From assembly GCA_030248215.1 (NCBI GenBank), contig JASANG010003292.1, positions 1 to 64,000 of the forward strand: DNA of 64,000 nucleotides. The letters are read 5' to 3'. This DNA comes from Enoplolaimus lenunculus (lineage: Eukaryota > Nematoda > Enoplea > Enoplida > Thoracostomopsidae). The notes beneath the pieces were generated by a model that saw nothing but the letters and a program-made list of their open reading frames with translations, searched no databases and was not told the DNA's origin. Made by a program: the position numbers and the translations under genes. Shown piece by piece: positions 43,803-54,700 of this stretch (position 1 is its first letter; the number at the start of each line of letters is the position of its first letter).

Positions 43803-43971
43803 CGGGCTCATAGGTAAGGGGGAGGGCAGGAGGGCTCAGCCGTCCCTGGAAAAGTATTGGCCCCCCTAGAAAAATTTCAACTTTGCTTGGAACGCGTTGA
43901 ATATCATTGGATGTCCCCTCCTGACAAATTTTTAGCCCCCCCCTTGCCGAGGTGAGCTGACTACGGGCCTG
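43803..43971. mobile_element. MITE family B copy
   Basis: CGGGCTCATAGGTAAGGGG to GAGCTGACTACGGGCCTG, with core AAAAATTTCAACTTTGCTTG. The flanks show no clear duplication. A 129-codon antisense frame over it is repeat-derived. Confidence 0.7.
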
Positions 43972-44780
43972 AAAGGAGGCAACAATAAATTGTGCGCGGG
44001 GAAATAAAGGTTGTACGGCAAAAAAAGTGTTCAGTTTGATGAGTGGCGAAGACTCTTTTGTATCTGGCACGGCGAGCAAGGCTGCCCCCTGTAGTTAGCC
44101 AGTTTCCTGTAACTGCAGTTTTGAATCTACTATATATATACTGAAATGGGGGCAACAGTAAACGCTTCGCTTACTGATGATATCATGCATTGAATTTACA
44201 TAAAATTATGTTATTTTTCTGCACTTCAGAATGTGAAATGTTAAAAAAAGTTGTAAAATGCGAAAACACTGGTGTGGAAGAATGCAACTACTATTAGCCG
44301 TAATGTCGAATTATTCGCACAAGACTTAAGCTTACTGATTTATGAAGTGAGTGTAATACTTGGTATATGTGATCGATGGTTGATTTATGTGTTGTCGTGA
44401 CGTTGGCCTATCTGCTGTTCAAGCCAATGACCAATTAGCGTAGACCAATCTGCTATTCTGAGCAAATAGCAGATTGGCTTAGGCCACATAGCGATTGTAC
44501 GATGGTGCAAAACGACAGTGATGTAAAACTAACGCTGATTGGTTAACGGTACTGACAAAATAATCAAATGTGATTGGTGTAATTGACGTGAATTGCAGAT
44601 TGGCCTACGACATATCCATATTATGGTTACGTATGCTTTATTTTTCGTTCAGGGTGAAGCTAATAAGCACGTGTACATTTGAAACAACGACCTTGTGCAC
44701 TTGAACAAATTTCAAAGTCTTAAATTTTTCAAGCTCATTAAATGTTTAGGTCTAGCTGGCCCGAGGTTAGGCCTCGGGCC

Positions 44781-44808
44781 TGTGTATGTATGTATGTATG
44801 TATGTATG
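44781..44808 (+). repeat. (TATG)n microsatellite
   Basis: About seven perfect TATG units. Confidence 0.9.
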
Positions 44809-44933
44809 CTTACATATTGCAACGACTACAAAACTAAGAGTAAACGAATGTCGCATATAGAGGTGCAAGGCAACTACAGGAGTAGAATTAAAAATAAAAA
44901 TAAACAAATTCAGCAGCGAATTTGCTTTGCAAG

Positions 44934-45210
44934 CAGGGTGTAGCCGGAGGTCTGCCTCCGGCTCCAGCAGAAAACCGACCTCTGGCTTTGGTACCATTTT
45001 TGTCTGAAGCTCGGCAATTTTAGTAGTAAATTTTTCGAAAACTTATCTTTATAGAAATCGTGCAAATGTTAACAACACTGTTTGGATTAACAATTACAAC
45101 ATTAAATTTGTCGCCAAATTTTGCTTAACATCCGGTTCATTCTCCGGCCCCAGGCTTCTGGCAAAAATTGTAGAACTCCGTCCTCCGCATTCGGTTGTGG
45201 TTTCACCCTG
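44934..45210. mobile_element. hAT-like MITE, CTCCGG-rich variant
   Basis: Begins CAGGGTGTAGCCGGAGG and ends GTGGTTTCACCCTG, with GGCTCCAGCAGAAAACCGAC inside, like the remnants at 2,470-2,820. Confidence 0.65.
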
Positions 45211-45230
45211 CCTGCAGAAGTTTTGACCAG

Positions 45231-45535
45231 GGAACAAAGCGGAACTCAAATTTATATCGGAATTGGAATCTGAATTGGTAGTACAGTTTTTGTGACTACG
45301 GATAATTTGAATTAAGATATAATGAATTAGGGTGTCTGTTGGTTGGCTATCAATAATTTTCTAAAGCTTTGCATGAACAAATTGGCGATGATTTTTTGGT
45401 TGAATAAAGCTAAACTACAATCAATTATTGTTATCAAAATAAAACGGTAGTTTAAAGCAATTTAATAGATAAATTATACATAATTAAAAATGTACGTATT
45501 ATGCGTTGCAAACAAAACACAAGGAGTGTTAGAAA
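45231..45535. mobile_element. hAT-like MITE relic, CAGGGTGCAAAGCGG subfamily
   Basis: Starts GACCAGGGAACAAAGCGG and retains the core TAGGGTGTCTGTTGGTTGGC. The far end is lost or unrecognisable. Confidence 0.5.
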
Positions 45536-45579
45536 TGTTGGCCAATGGTGCTTTGAGGGGCGTAGCAGTAATATAAATA

Positions 45580-45788
45580 CACTGCAAAAAATGGCGAGTC
45601 AAGTTGACTCTCTCCGAAACAGGCTCTACGGGACTACACAAGCTGAGTCAAATACGACTCCGCCAGAGTCAAACGTGAGACTCAATGAGTCGAATTCGAC
45701 TCTAGCGGAGTCGAATTTGACTTAGTTTGTATAGTCTCGTAGAGCCTGTTTTGGAGAAAGTCAATTTGACTCACCATATTTGCCAGTG
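45580..45788. mobile_element. Tc1/mariner-like MITE, 209 bp with about 75-bp inverted ends
   Basis: CACTGCAAAAAATGGCGAG at the left matches, inverted, CACCATATTTGCCAGTG at the right, with TA on both sides. The arms continue through ACAGGCTCTACG / CGTAGAGCCTGT. The core is full of GAGTC/GACTC units, including the palindrome GAGTCGAATTCGACTC. Superfamily is inferred from the TA flanks and CACTG/CAGTG ends only. Confidence 0.8.
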
Positions 45789-46099
45789 TATCAAACTAAA
45801 CAGCTGACTGACAATATAATTAATCTTCTCGCGACTTTTACTTATTCAGTACAGTAAACTTTGGACATGTTGTTTGCCCAGGTCCTTTTTGGTAGAAGAC
45901 CCGGTGCCGTCTGCCGACGCCGTGCTCGCAATCAAAAAAATTACCAATGCTTAATTACGGCAAAAAATATTGCGTTCTGCTTATAGTAAACCCAGTCCTA
46001 AGCCTGACCTTAAGCAAAGAAATCGTCTAAAGCTTAAACCTTACTATTATATAGGGTTAGCACGGGAAACGCACGCAAGTATGACTGCGGCAGTTTTAC

Positions 46100-46171
46100 A
46101 TTATTATTTATTATTTATTATTATTATTACGTATCATTATTATTATTATTATTATTATTTCTTATTATTAC

Positions 46172-46216
<45 letters not shown>
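46100..46216 (+). repeat. (ATT)n microsatellite, about 117 bp, interrupted
   Basis: Runs of ATT broken by ATTTATT, TTACGTATC and TTTCTT. The overlapping 126-codon frame is driven by the repeat and is not a gene. Confidence 0.95.
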
Positions 46217-46219
<3 letters not shown>

Positions 46220-46912
46220 ATTTCAGGTGCATACGACCGAAATGCGTTATGGCATTACGAAACGAAACGTCGTTCGATTGGGCGCACGCAGTTTGGCATA
46301 CCCGTGATTTGCTGGGACATTCTTCGACCGATCAATCTTCATCAATCTAAAGACTTTAACGTCTAGGGTCATCATTGTGTCTTTTAAAAATTACGGCACA
46401 AGTTTTCAAGGTACACTTGTATCCCCCCACCGTGCGTACTAGAAGGCATAACTACTGTTTAATATTTTACGAAACTTAAGCTTTAGCGAAACCAATGCCG
46501 CGGCTTCTGCGCCCCTACCCCCCTTGTGGGGATAGGTTCGGTCAACTGAGCGCACCCTGCCCGGTCAAAACCATAAGAAATTCGAGTTGAAAGCATTTTC
46601 CATTTTCGGTACAATTCAAGTTAACGGCATCGTTAATTTGAGGGTTCGTTGCCATTATATATTGGGCCTTCCCGTATGGAACCTGCCGTTTACTGCACGC
46701 TGCATCCGTAGATGATGATGATGACAGAGTACGTCCTCTTGCAAGACAGAGATGGGGGCTCACATACCCTAGCCGTGGTTCTGAACAAAACGCTAAACCG
46801 ACTCGTATGCTTATTTTGTTAATGCAGTCAATATGTAGTGGAAACGTTAACAAGTTGGTTGCGTTTTTTAGTGTGCGAGTGATGTAGATTGCCCGGCGGT
46901 TGGTTATGCTAA
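46220..46912. other. Gene-free interval
   Basis: No supportable coding region, RNA gene or recognisable repeat. Confidence 0.35.
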
Positions 46913-47018
46913 CAGGATGCGACCGGATACCAAAAATGACACAGCCGAAGCTGGATGTCGATTTTTAACGGACCCGGGATGTCGATTTTTGACGGAACCG
47001 GATATCCGGTCGCATCCG
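46913..47018. mobile_element. Short hAT-like MITE, CAGGATGCGACCGGAT subfamily
   Basis: CAGGATGCGACCGGATACC at the left and GATATCCGGTCGCATCCGTG at the right; only about 106 bp. Related to 48,770-49,226. Confidence 0.65.
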
Positions 47019-47826
47019 TGTGCATATCAGTTACAAGCTTGGACATTTCATGGTCGACATATATAAAATTTGAATTGTTACTTGAACATTGTGACCGTCA
47101 AAAATCAAAATGTTCTGTGCAACGAATAATAATAATATTATGACCAAAATGTGAATGGATGACAAGAAACATAGCAGAGGTATCATCTACGTGTGCCCCA
47201 CCTGGTCGTTTTGTTGCGAAATGCGATTCGAAAACGTGATAGTTTGTGATGGTATGGTGTGGGGGAACAACAACAGAGATGAATGTAGACAAATTTGGGA
47301 AATTATCACATTGAATAAGTGAACGCGAGACATACTCTGATCGGTCGATAATAAAGTATACTAGAACACGTAGTTGTACACATGTGCAACTGGTCTAAGG
47401 CTTCTTCGGCCATAGGCTAAAATGTTGTCTGATCCCGTGTCTCATATTAGGAGAACAAAAATTAAAAAAAACTACTTTATGAAAAGATGTGGTGCTTTGC
47501 AGATATAAATACATCTAAAACGGTAGTTAATCTCACTGCATAGTCTATAATTTGCATACTTAACGTAAACAAAAATCTGTTGCAACGCTGTCCAAAATAC
47601 GTATGTGGCGCGTTCCAGCTTTAATATATCGACTACTCATCAAGCTTTCCACAATGCGCTGGTTTGGCTTCTGGCTCGTTTTTGAGTATGAAAGTAAGAC
47701 TCGTTATACACTTTCAATACATTTAAGCTTAGGAGTTAGAAAAAGGTTTAAGTTTACCTTCGCCTAAGCCTAACCAAAACCTTAAACGTGTGGGAAAAGT
47801 GTACAAACAGTTTGAAAGTGCGATGG

Positions 47827-47882
<56 letters not shown>

Positions 47883-48769
47883 GCAATATCAGCTGACTCC
47901 CAAACATTTTAAATCGAATAAAGTCGATGCAAAATCAAATTTGTGACATTCAAGCTACAACCGGAGCTGAGGTCTGCGTATGGCGTCGGTTGAAATTTTG
48001 CCGGAGGTTTGACAATTTTGGTAGTGAAATAAATTTTGGGCATACTTATTCAAAAACAGGGCATCGTTTTGGGGAAGGGTGCGTTTGGCTTTCACGTCAA
48101 GGACAAATGTTGACGATGAATGCAATTGTTGGTATTTAAAAAAAATGAGTCCAAAAACGGAAATTTTTTTGACAATTGTGTACAACAGCACAAACATAAA
48201 CAAATTATGTTGGATTTCTGCGCGTTTGCCTATGTTAATTATAAGGGTTCGCCGAGTAATGGTTTAGTGGGTTGTAGATTTAGTGGTTTGTAAGCTTAAT
48301 CTGAGGATAGACTAGGCTTGCGGTTAGGTACTGGCTTCGGTGGTTTAAGACGCAGGCGTCTTAAAGTTAACGTGCGCCGAGACGTTTTATTGCAATGGTT
48401 TTTGCAACACGGACGGTGTGGTGCCTGATCTATAGCGTGTCAGGTCAGATGCGAATTTTTAGTGTCTTGCAGTTATATTAATTGGTTGTGTAGCTTGTTG
48501 TCACTGGCGGATCCACGCGTAGCCCCCCCCCACGCACGGACCAGTGACCATGGCCCTAGCACTCGAAGCAGTGGTTAAAATATTAATTTTTGATGAAACG
48601 TTAGTGGTCAAATAATGTGTTTGAGCTTCTCGTTTGACTTGCTCGTGAATGTTTGTTCGCTGTAATGTCACACGAGCGCTTACAGAAATGTATGGATTCA
48701 GCACCGGCCGTTATAATTTTACGTATATATGTTACGTATCGAATACGTAATGCTACTGTGTACGTAAAG
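47019..48769. other. Gene-free interval with an ATT microsatellite
   Basis: Contains (ATT)n at 47,827-47,882, weak family F traces near 47,730-47,790 and 48,240-48,375, and an element-like CTGGCGGATCCACGCG at 48,504. No supportable gene. Confidence 0.45.
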
Positions 48770-49226
48770 CAGGATACGACCGAATATCCGGTTCTGGTTT
48801 AATGTCCGACAAAAACTAATATTCGCTATCCGGTATAAACCTACCGGATACCGGATATGTACGGTCGTGATGCCGAATGACATGAAACTTCTTACTGTTT
48901 ACAAGTGAGCGTCGAACATTTTTGCTGCGATTACCAGGTCTGAGCAACGAAAGAAATTCAAGTCTTGATAGATACGGTTTCAGCTACTTTGAACCGATAC
49001 AAGCGAGCGCGGAGTTGAACGCATTTTTAAATTTTAAATATTTCAGTTTATCTGCAGAAATTATGAACTTTTTATAACAGACGAAACACGTTGAACACGC
49101 TAAAAATACAGCGAAAAAAACAAATTGTTTTAACATAAATATTCAATATCCGGTTTTTGTTCCGGTAAAAAATTAAACATCGGGTTTCGGTATCCGGTCG
49201 GTACATTAATATCCGGTCGCATCCTG
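48770..49226. mobile_element. hAT-like MITE, CAGGATGCGACCGGAT subfamily, perfect 8-bp duplication
   Basis: A 457-bp element with CAGGATACGACCGAATATCC and ATATCCGGTCGCATCCTG ends, flanked by ACGTAAAG (48,762-48,769 and 49,227-49,234). This ties the CCGGATATCCGG subfamily to the hAT-type target duplication. Confidence 0.9.
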
Positions 49227-49719
49227 ACGTAAAGTAGTACGTAATTTAGTTTTGTACCAACAAATTTAGATTGGTCGGCGCAGGTATCGAAAAAACGGAC
49301 TGAAATATTAATTTTTAAACCAGAATTGGCAAACCGTTAACGGTAGTTGAATAAGACAGTGTTATTACCTGTCGGACAACAGTAATGAATACGTTTCCTA
49401 TGTCATAAAGTAGAAAAACACATAAATCTGTAAATAGTCGAACGGTATATATTATATTATTTGGAAAAATTTATATGTATATAAATTGTTGTATAATGTT
49501 GATAGGCCGGCGCAACCGGAAGTACAAAATACCGGAACCGTAGCGGGAAAAATATGTGTTTACTGCAATATATATTTATTATTTATCTCATTTCATGACT
49601 TCACTGGCAAGATAGATATTAAATACTTGGAAATCTTTTAACAAATAAGCTAATAGGATATGTGGGTTTTTGAAAAGATTGAAAGTTAAAAATTTGTAAC
49701 GCCAATACGTAATTAAAAA

Positions 49720-50395
49720 ATTTTCAATTCCTAAAAATTAAAAAATTTTAATACTGAAAAAAATTAAAAATTTTCAATATCGAAAACTTAAGGAACATTT
49801 TCAATACCCGAAAATTAAAAATTTTCAATGCCAAAATATAAATATTTTCAATCCCAAAAATTAAAAATTTACGGTCCCCAAAGTTGAAAATTTTCAAATT
49901 CCAAACATTAAATATTTTCAATACCAAAAATTGCAAATTCTCAGACCCAAAAATTACAAATTTTCAATATCCAAAAATTAAGAAGTTTTCAATCTCCAAA
50001 AATTAAAAATTTTCAATCCCCAGAAATTAAAAATTTTTAATACCAAAAATTAAAAAATTTCAATATCGAAAAATTAAGAAAAATTTTCAATACCAAAAAA
50101 TTAAAAGTGTTCAATCACTTAAAATTAAAAATTTTTAATTTCTGGGGATTGAAAATTTTTAATTGTTGGAGATTGAAAATTTCTTAATTTTTGGATATTG
50201 CAAATTTATAATTTTTGGGTTTGAGAATTTGTAATTTTTGGTATTGAAAATTTTTAATGTTTGGGATTTGAAAATTTTCAATACAAAAATTACAAATTCT
50301 CAAACCGAAAAATTACCAATTTTCAATCTCTAAAAATTAAAAATTTTCAATCCCCAAATTAAAAATTTTCAATCCCCAAAAATTATAAATTTTCA
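49720..50395. repeat. AATTAAAAATTTTCAAT minisatellite with an internal inverted segment
   Basis: Roughly thirty imperfect units of about 20-22 bp (CCAAAAATTAAAAATTTTCAA). From about 50,127 to 50,278 the orientation flips, and unit by unit this block is the reverse complement of 49,888-50,036 (for example CTCAGACCCAAAAATTAC against ATTTTTGGGTTTGAGAATTT). Forward units resume after it. Confidence 0.85.
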
Positions 50396-50896
50396 CCTAA
50401 AAAGTTTTATAATTTTTCTTATGTTTCAGACAATTTTTTTATCATAAAAATATCTCTTGTCTTACTACCTAAGAAGTTGTCGGCTCTTATACACATCATC
50501 GCGTTTAAAAATATGGCTTAGGCTTAGGCAAAGGCGTACACTTTGGTATAGGTAAGCCTTTTCCTAAACCTGATCCGAAGCGTAAATGTGACAAAAGTGT
50601 AGGTACGAGAGACAAATTGTTGTCTATATACTGTAATAACCGTTACGGCTAATGCATAAAAGACGTTCTGAACGCTGAGTTCGAGATCTGTTCTATAGGA
50701 ACATTTACGAAGCTTATTAAATATGCAAAAACAATTGCAATGAGGCTGGAGATAACTGAAAAGATACGTAGTTATACTTGATGCCTACGAATGGAGAGAG
50801 GGGCCAGCATGCCCCCCTTGTGGGAAGTTTGAACGATTTTTCCGAGAACGCTGAGGTTTTAGGCATAGTTTCATAGTGAAATGTGACATTCTGCAT

Positions 50897-51288
50897 CAGG
50901 GTTCCCATAGGGACTAAATTTTGCCGGATTAGGCACAGGAACATGAATTCAAATCCTTTGCAAGAACCGGAACTGGGACAGGAACCGGAATGTGCAATAA
51001 TTTTCGTTGCCGAATTACGTACTGTTGGAAGCGACTATTCAGCTAATTTCATCATCAAGTTTTGCGAAAAAAAACAGTTTATTATTAAAATTGAAGTAAT
51101 TGGAAAAACACTCCAGTCGAAATAGCAATCTTTTAAAGACAAAGTTTCCAATATTTAAATGATAGGCATAATTTGTGCCACAAAACCATAAAAATATCGC
51201 TTCTTGCATCTTTGAATGCAGGAACAGGAACAGCAATTGAATTGTTGCAGGAATTCCGGCCGGAACAAGAATTCCGGTTGAATCCCTG
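50897..51288. mobile_element. hAT-like MITE, CAGGGTTCCAACAGGAAC subfamily
   Basis: CAGGGTTCCCATAGGGAC to ATTCCGGTTGAATCCCTG, with AATTCCGGCCGGAACAAG. Same family as 37,622-38,014. It ends about 70 bases before the candidate TATA box of the ZC3H gene. Confidence 0.75.
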
Positions 51289-51360
51289 CTTGTCGAGTTA
51301 TAAATTTTATGCATTGTTCACATTTCAGAGTTTGGTAGCGTAATCAATAAGCGTATTTGG

Positions 51361-51368
51361 TATAAATA
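51361..51368 (+). promoter_or_regulatory. Candidate TATA box of the ZC3H4/6-like gene
   Basis: TATAAATA lies 364 bp before the start codon, between a MITE and a CA/CAA-rich stretch (about 51,510-51,590) that would form the 5' untranslated region. Such motifs are common in AT-rich DNA, so this is only a candidate. Confidence 0.2.
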
Positions 51369-51731
51369 GGTACTTAATTTATATGCAGATTAAATGTTTA
51401 CTAATAATATTACACTTTCGCGTTCATGTATACGTATGCTTGGATTCCAATGTGTAGTTGATAAAAGGATCGGATAACTTTATTGCAATCAGTCGCGGTT
51501 TACAATTAACTCCAACAACAACAACCACCACCCCCACAACATCATCATCAACAACAACAACAACAACGACGACGACACGACAACGTTAACAACTGGAATA
51601 AATCGAAATCAACAGCGATTGTGTTGCAAAAAATTGAAACAAATTGTTTGAAAAAAATAAGAAAATATTAATTTTAACACATTAATAAATATAATACACG
51701 GTTGCCAACAGTGTGTTGACAAACAAAAAAT

Positions 51732-54700
51732 ATGGCTGAGGATGGCGAAATAATGGAAGATGGCGAAATTGATGACGACACTGGTGCCGGCCGAGTAGTC
51801 CAAACAGTCCAGCCAATTAAATCGACTGACGATAGCGGTACGTTTTGCTCGCTCGCTGGCTTGATCGCAAAAATACTTTGATATGATGGTTTATTATATA
51901 ATTTGTCGAAATGTAATCCATACAGTTGGTCGTGATGGCTTTAAAATTTATTCATGCTTATAGGCTTAGGTTGCAGAAAAGGCGTACTTACCTAAGCCGC
52001 AAGCATGAATAATTTAAAAGCCATCACGAGCAAAGGTAAAGCTTACTTACGTACGCTTAAGCCTAAATCGCTTTTCGCTCTAAGCCTTGGCCGTTCGCCG
52101 GAGCCTAAGCGGAACCGTAATAACCTAAGTGTTTTGTAGTATAGAATTTTATAAAATTTAAAATAAAACAACTAATTTACGTGAACAACTGTTTAACTGG
52201 TGAAAATTCGTTTGTAAGCTACTGCCACTAAATTTTGACTGTATTAATTGTGTGTTCTCTGCTGGGAACGTATAAAGCGCGTTCGAGGAGATTTGAGCAG
52301 AAACTATAGTTAGAATTGAATGAGTTTCAATTCGAGTTCAGTAAGAAGATTATTTGTGTTGTAAAGTTAATACATGAAATGAAAGAAAATATCGGTATTT
52401 TTTGGGATGGTGGCTAATACTTGGGCTGTTTGATGATATTTGGTATTTTGTGTTATCTCATCTGCTGAGTAACGTGGGCCGCAAAGTCTATTTACCGTGG
52501 TTCTATTGTCAAAGTTGGTATAAACTTTAGGGGCATGGTACTTTTAGGCGTGTATCGGTTTCTCGCCGAACCACAATAAACAAGGCTTAGGCTAGGCTTA
52601 GGTTTTTTTACACTTAATATCGTTAAGGTGGGCTTGGCCTTCCGGTTCCGTTGTGAAATCCGGCAAATCTGATATCTGTATCCGGTATAAACTGCCGGAT
52701 ACCGGATATTTGTGGTTGTGATTCCAAATAATATAAAATTGCATTTTACATGCCGAAATATATTAGATGTTTTGCAGCGACTGCAATTCAGTGCAAGTCA
52801 AGAGTGGCCACCGACATGGAACGAAAAATCCAAGCCAACTATAAATTTCAAATATATACGTAAATGCATAATTTTACACGACTCAAATACTTATAACAGT
52901 GCAAAAATTTAGATACATCCGGTTCCGATATCCGGTAAAATTAATATACGGTCGAACCATGACTGTTTACATTCTAGTTTGAGTTCCGGTCTGAAGTTTA
53001 GGTTCAGTTTCGATGTTAATTGCACTATTTCTGGTAAAAAAATTACAAAAGTATGACTATCAGTATACAAACAGAACATCTGCTATCGTAATAACACTTG
53101 GGCCAATGCAAAACAGCTGTTCAACTTATAGACAAATCAGATTTAATTATATAGATAGACACAATACAGATAAGCGACTAGCGTTGGCTTACTTCACTGT
53201 TGTTCAACATCATCTCACAATATCTGGCCTCGGCCAATTAGTAAAAAACCCGAATAAATGACAAATTACATGAAACAGAATGTTTTTCGATGTCTGTACA
53301 TCGTTAAGACAGCGGTTTGTGCTTTTCTGTATGTTTGTAGTATTGTTTTAGGTTCGCCACGCTTTTCTGGTTCATCAACAACGTCTCGTGACAGTCTGCA
53401 GAATGTGCCACGGCGTGAACCCAGTAGATCTGGTGGAAGATATGGCATGAGCAACAACATCAACAACCGAAGTAATGGCGACACTGGTGACAACGATGTT
53501 ATTTGTGAATTTTTAGAACAAGTACGTGATAGTGGAGTCATCCATTCTTTTATTTTAGTGATAATGTTTTTTTTTCGAATTAGCATTAATTGGAGCGAAA
53601 AAAACTGGCTCAAAATACATTGGAATTTTCTGAGTTTGCAAAAACTAAATACAGCAGAGTTGAGCACAATATTGGTCTCTTGGTTGATTTTGGCTGTTAT
53701 AAAATAATAAAGTTCAGTGCAGCGTTTCTGATCGTCGCCGGATTTGGCGCTCTCATAAAACTAAATTTGAACCCACTTTTGAGCGTTTCATTTTGCTGTA
53801 GCTGAAGACGAATCCGTAGTGTTTTTGCCACCTTGGCTTGTAGCGTTTGATGTGTTTCAGAAACATCGCGACTTACAGCATCGGGTTGCGTCACAATTTC
53901 GACGCGCAGGCGTTTGTGCTGATGTTGTTGATTTGGATGGCGATGATGATGACGAAGAAAATGGAGGCGGCCGAGGAAATGACTCGGAATCAAGCGACGG
54001 CCTTTATAGCGGCGGCCGATCAGGACGGCAGCGTCGTTTTATGTCGCCACCGTCGCGACGTAGCCGTGGCAGATTGAGCGGTGGCGGCGGTGGGAAAATG
54101 TCGGCATCGATGGTGTCACCGGTCAAAGATGATAAATATTATGATTTGGATCGGGTACGTTTGTGTCTTTAGCGGCGGCGGTGCTAGCTTGGCTAGACCA
54201 TGGCATGCAACTGAATTTTTGACACAGAACGATTTTTTGTTGAGGCAAAAATCTTTTAAAAGGCAATACAGAATACTGGATCCGTATTTTCAAATGTGTG
54301 TAGCACCTATTACCAGTTGAATATCAAAGGTTAACACTTTTTTCGTAATTGAAGCTATACAAATTTCTATAACGATAAATTTTACATTTTATCAAATAAT
54401 AATTTGCCAACGGTATCCAATATTGAGACTTCTGAGTGCCGTCAAATTTTATTCTTGTTAAAATATATATATATCCGACCCCGACCTTGGGAATAAAATA
54501 TTCCACATAATGATTGCAGCAGTTTTGACCATTTCAGACCGAAGATCCGACAGAAACTATGATGGCCAATTGGGCGAGAGGTTCAAAGCACCGGCCTGGT
54601 GCTACTGCGGCAGTCGGCTCTACAAATAACGCTGGCGGTGGGCATGGTAGAACAGCAACACCGTTAAAGAATGCTTCGGCGGCGCCTTCAAAACCGAAAT

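Noticed and set aside
43690-44079. 129-codon antisense open frame
   Set aside because: It overlaps a MITE family B copy and its flanks; no protein resemblance.
45970-46350. 126-codon open frame
   Set aside because: Its central part is an Ile/Tyr run translated from the ATT microsatellite. No splice context or protein resemblance.
26294-51300. Possible protein gene in the gene-poor interval
   Set aside because: All frames are short, most overlap repeats, and none gives a recognisable domain or a chain of phase-compatible exons by eye. A gene with very short exons cannot be wholly excluded.
53266-53667. 133-codon minus-strand frame in the ZC3H gene
   Set aside because: It is the antisense shadow of exon 2 and intron sequence. 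The plus strand has family motifs and splice signals.
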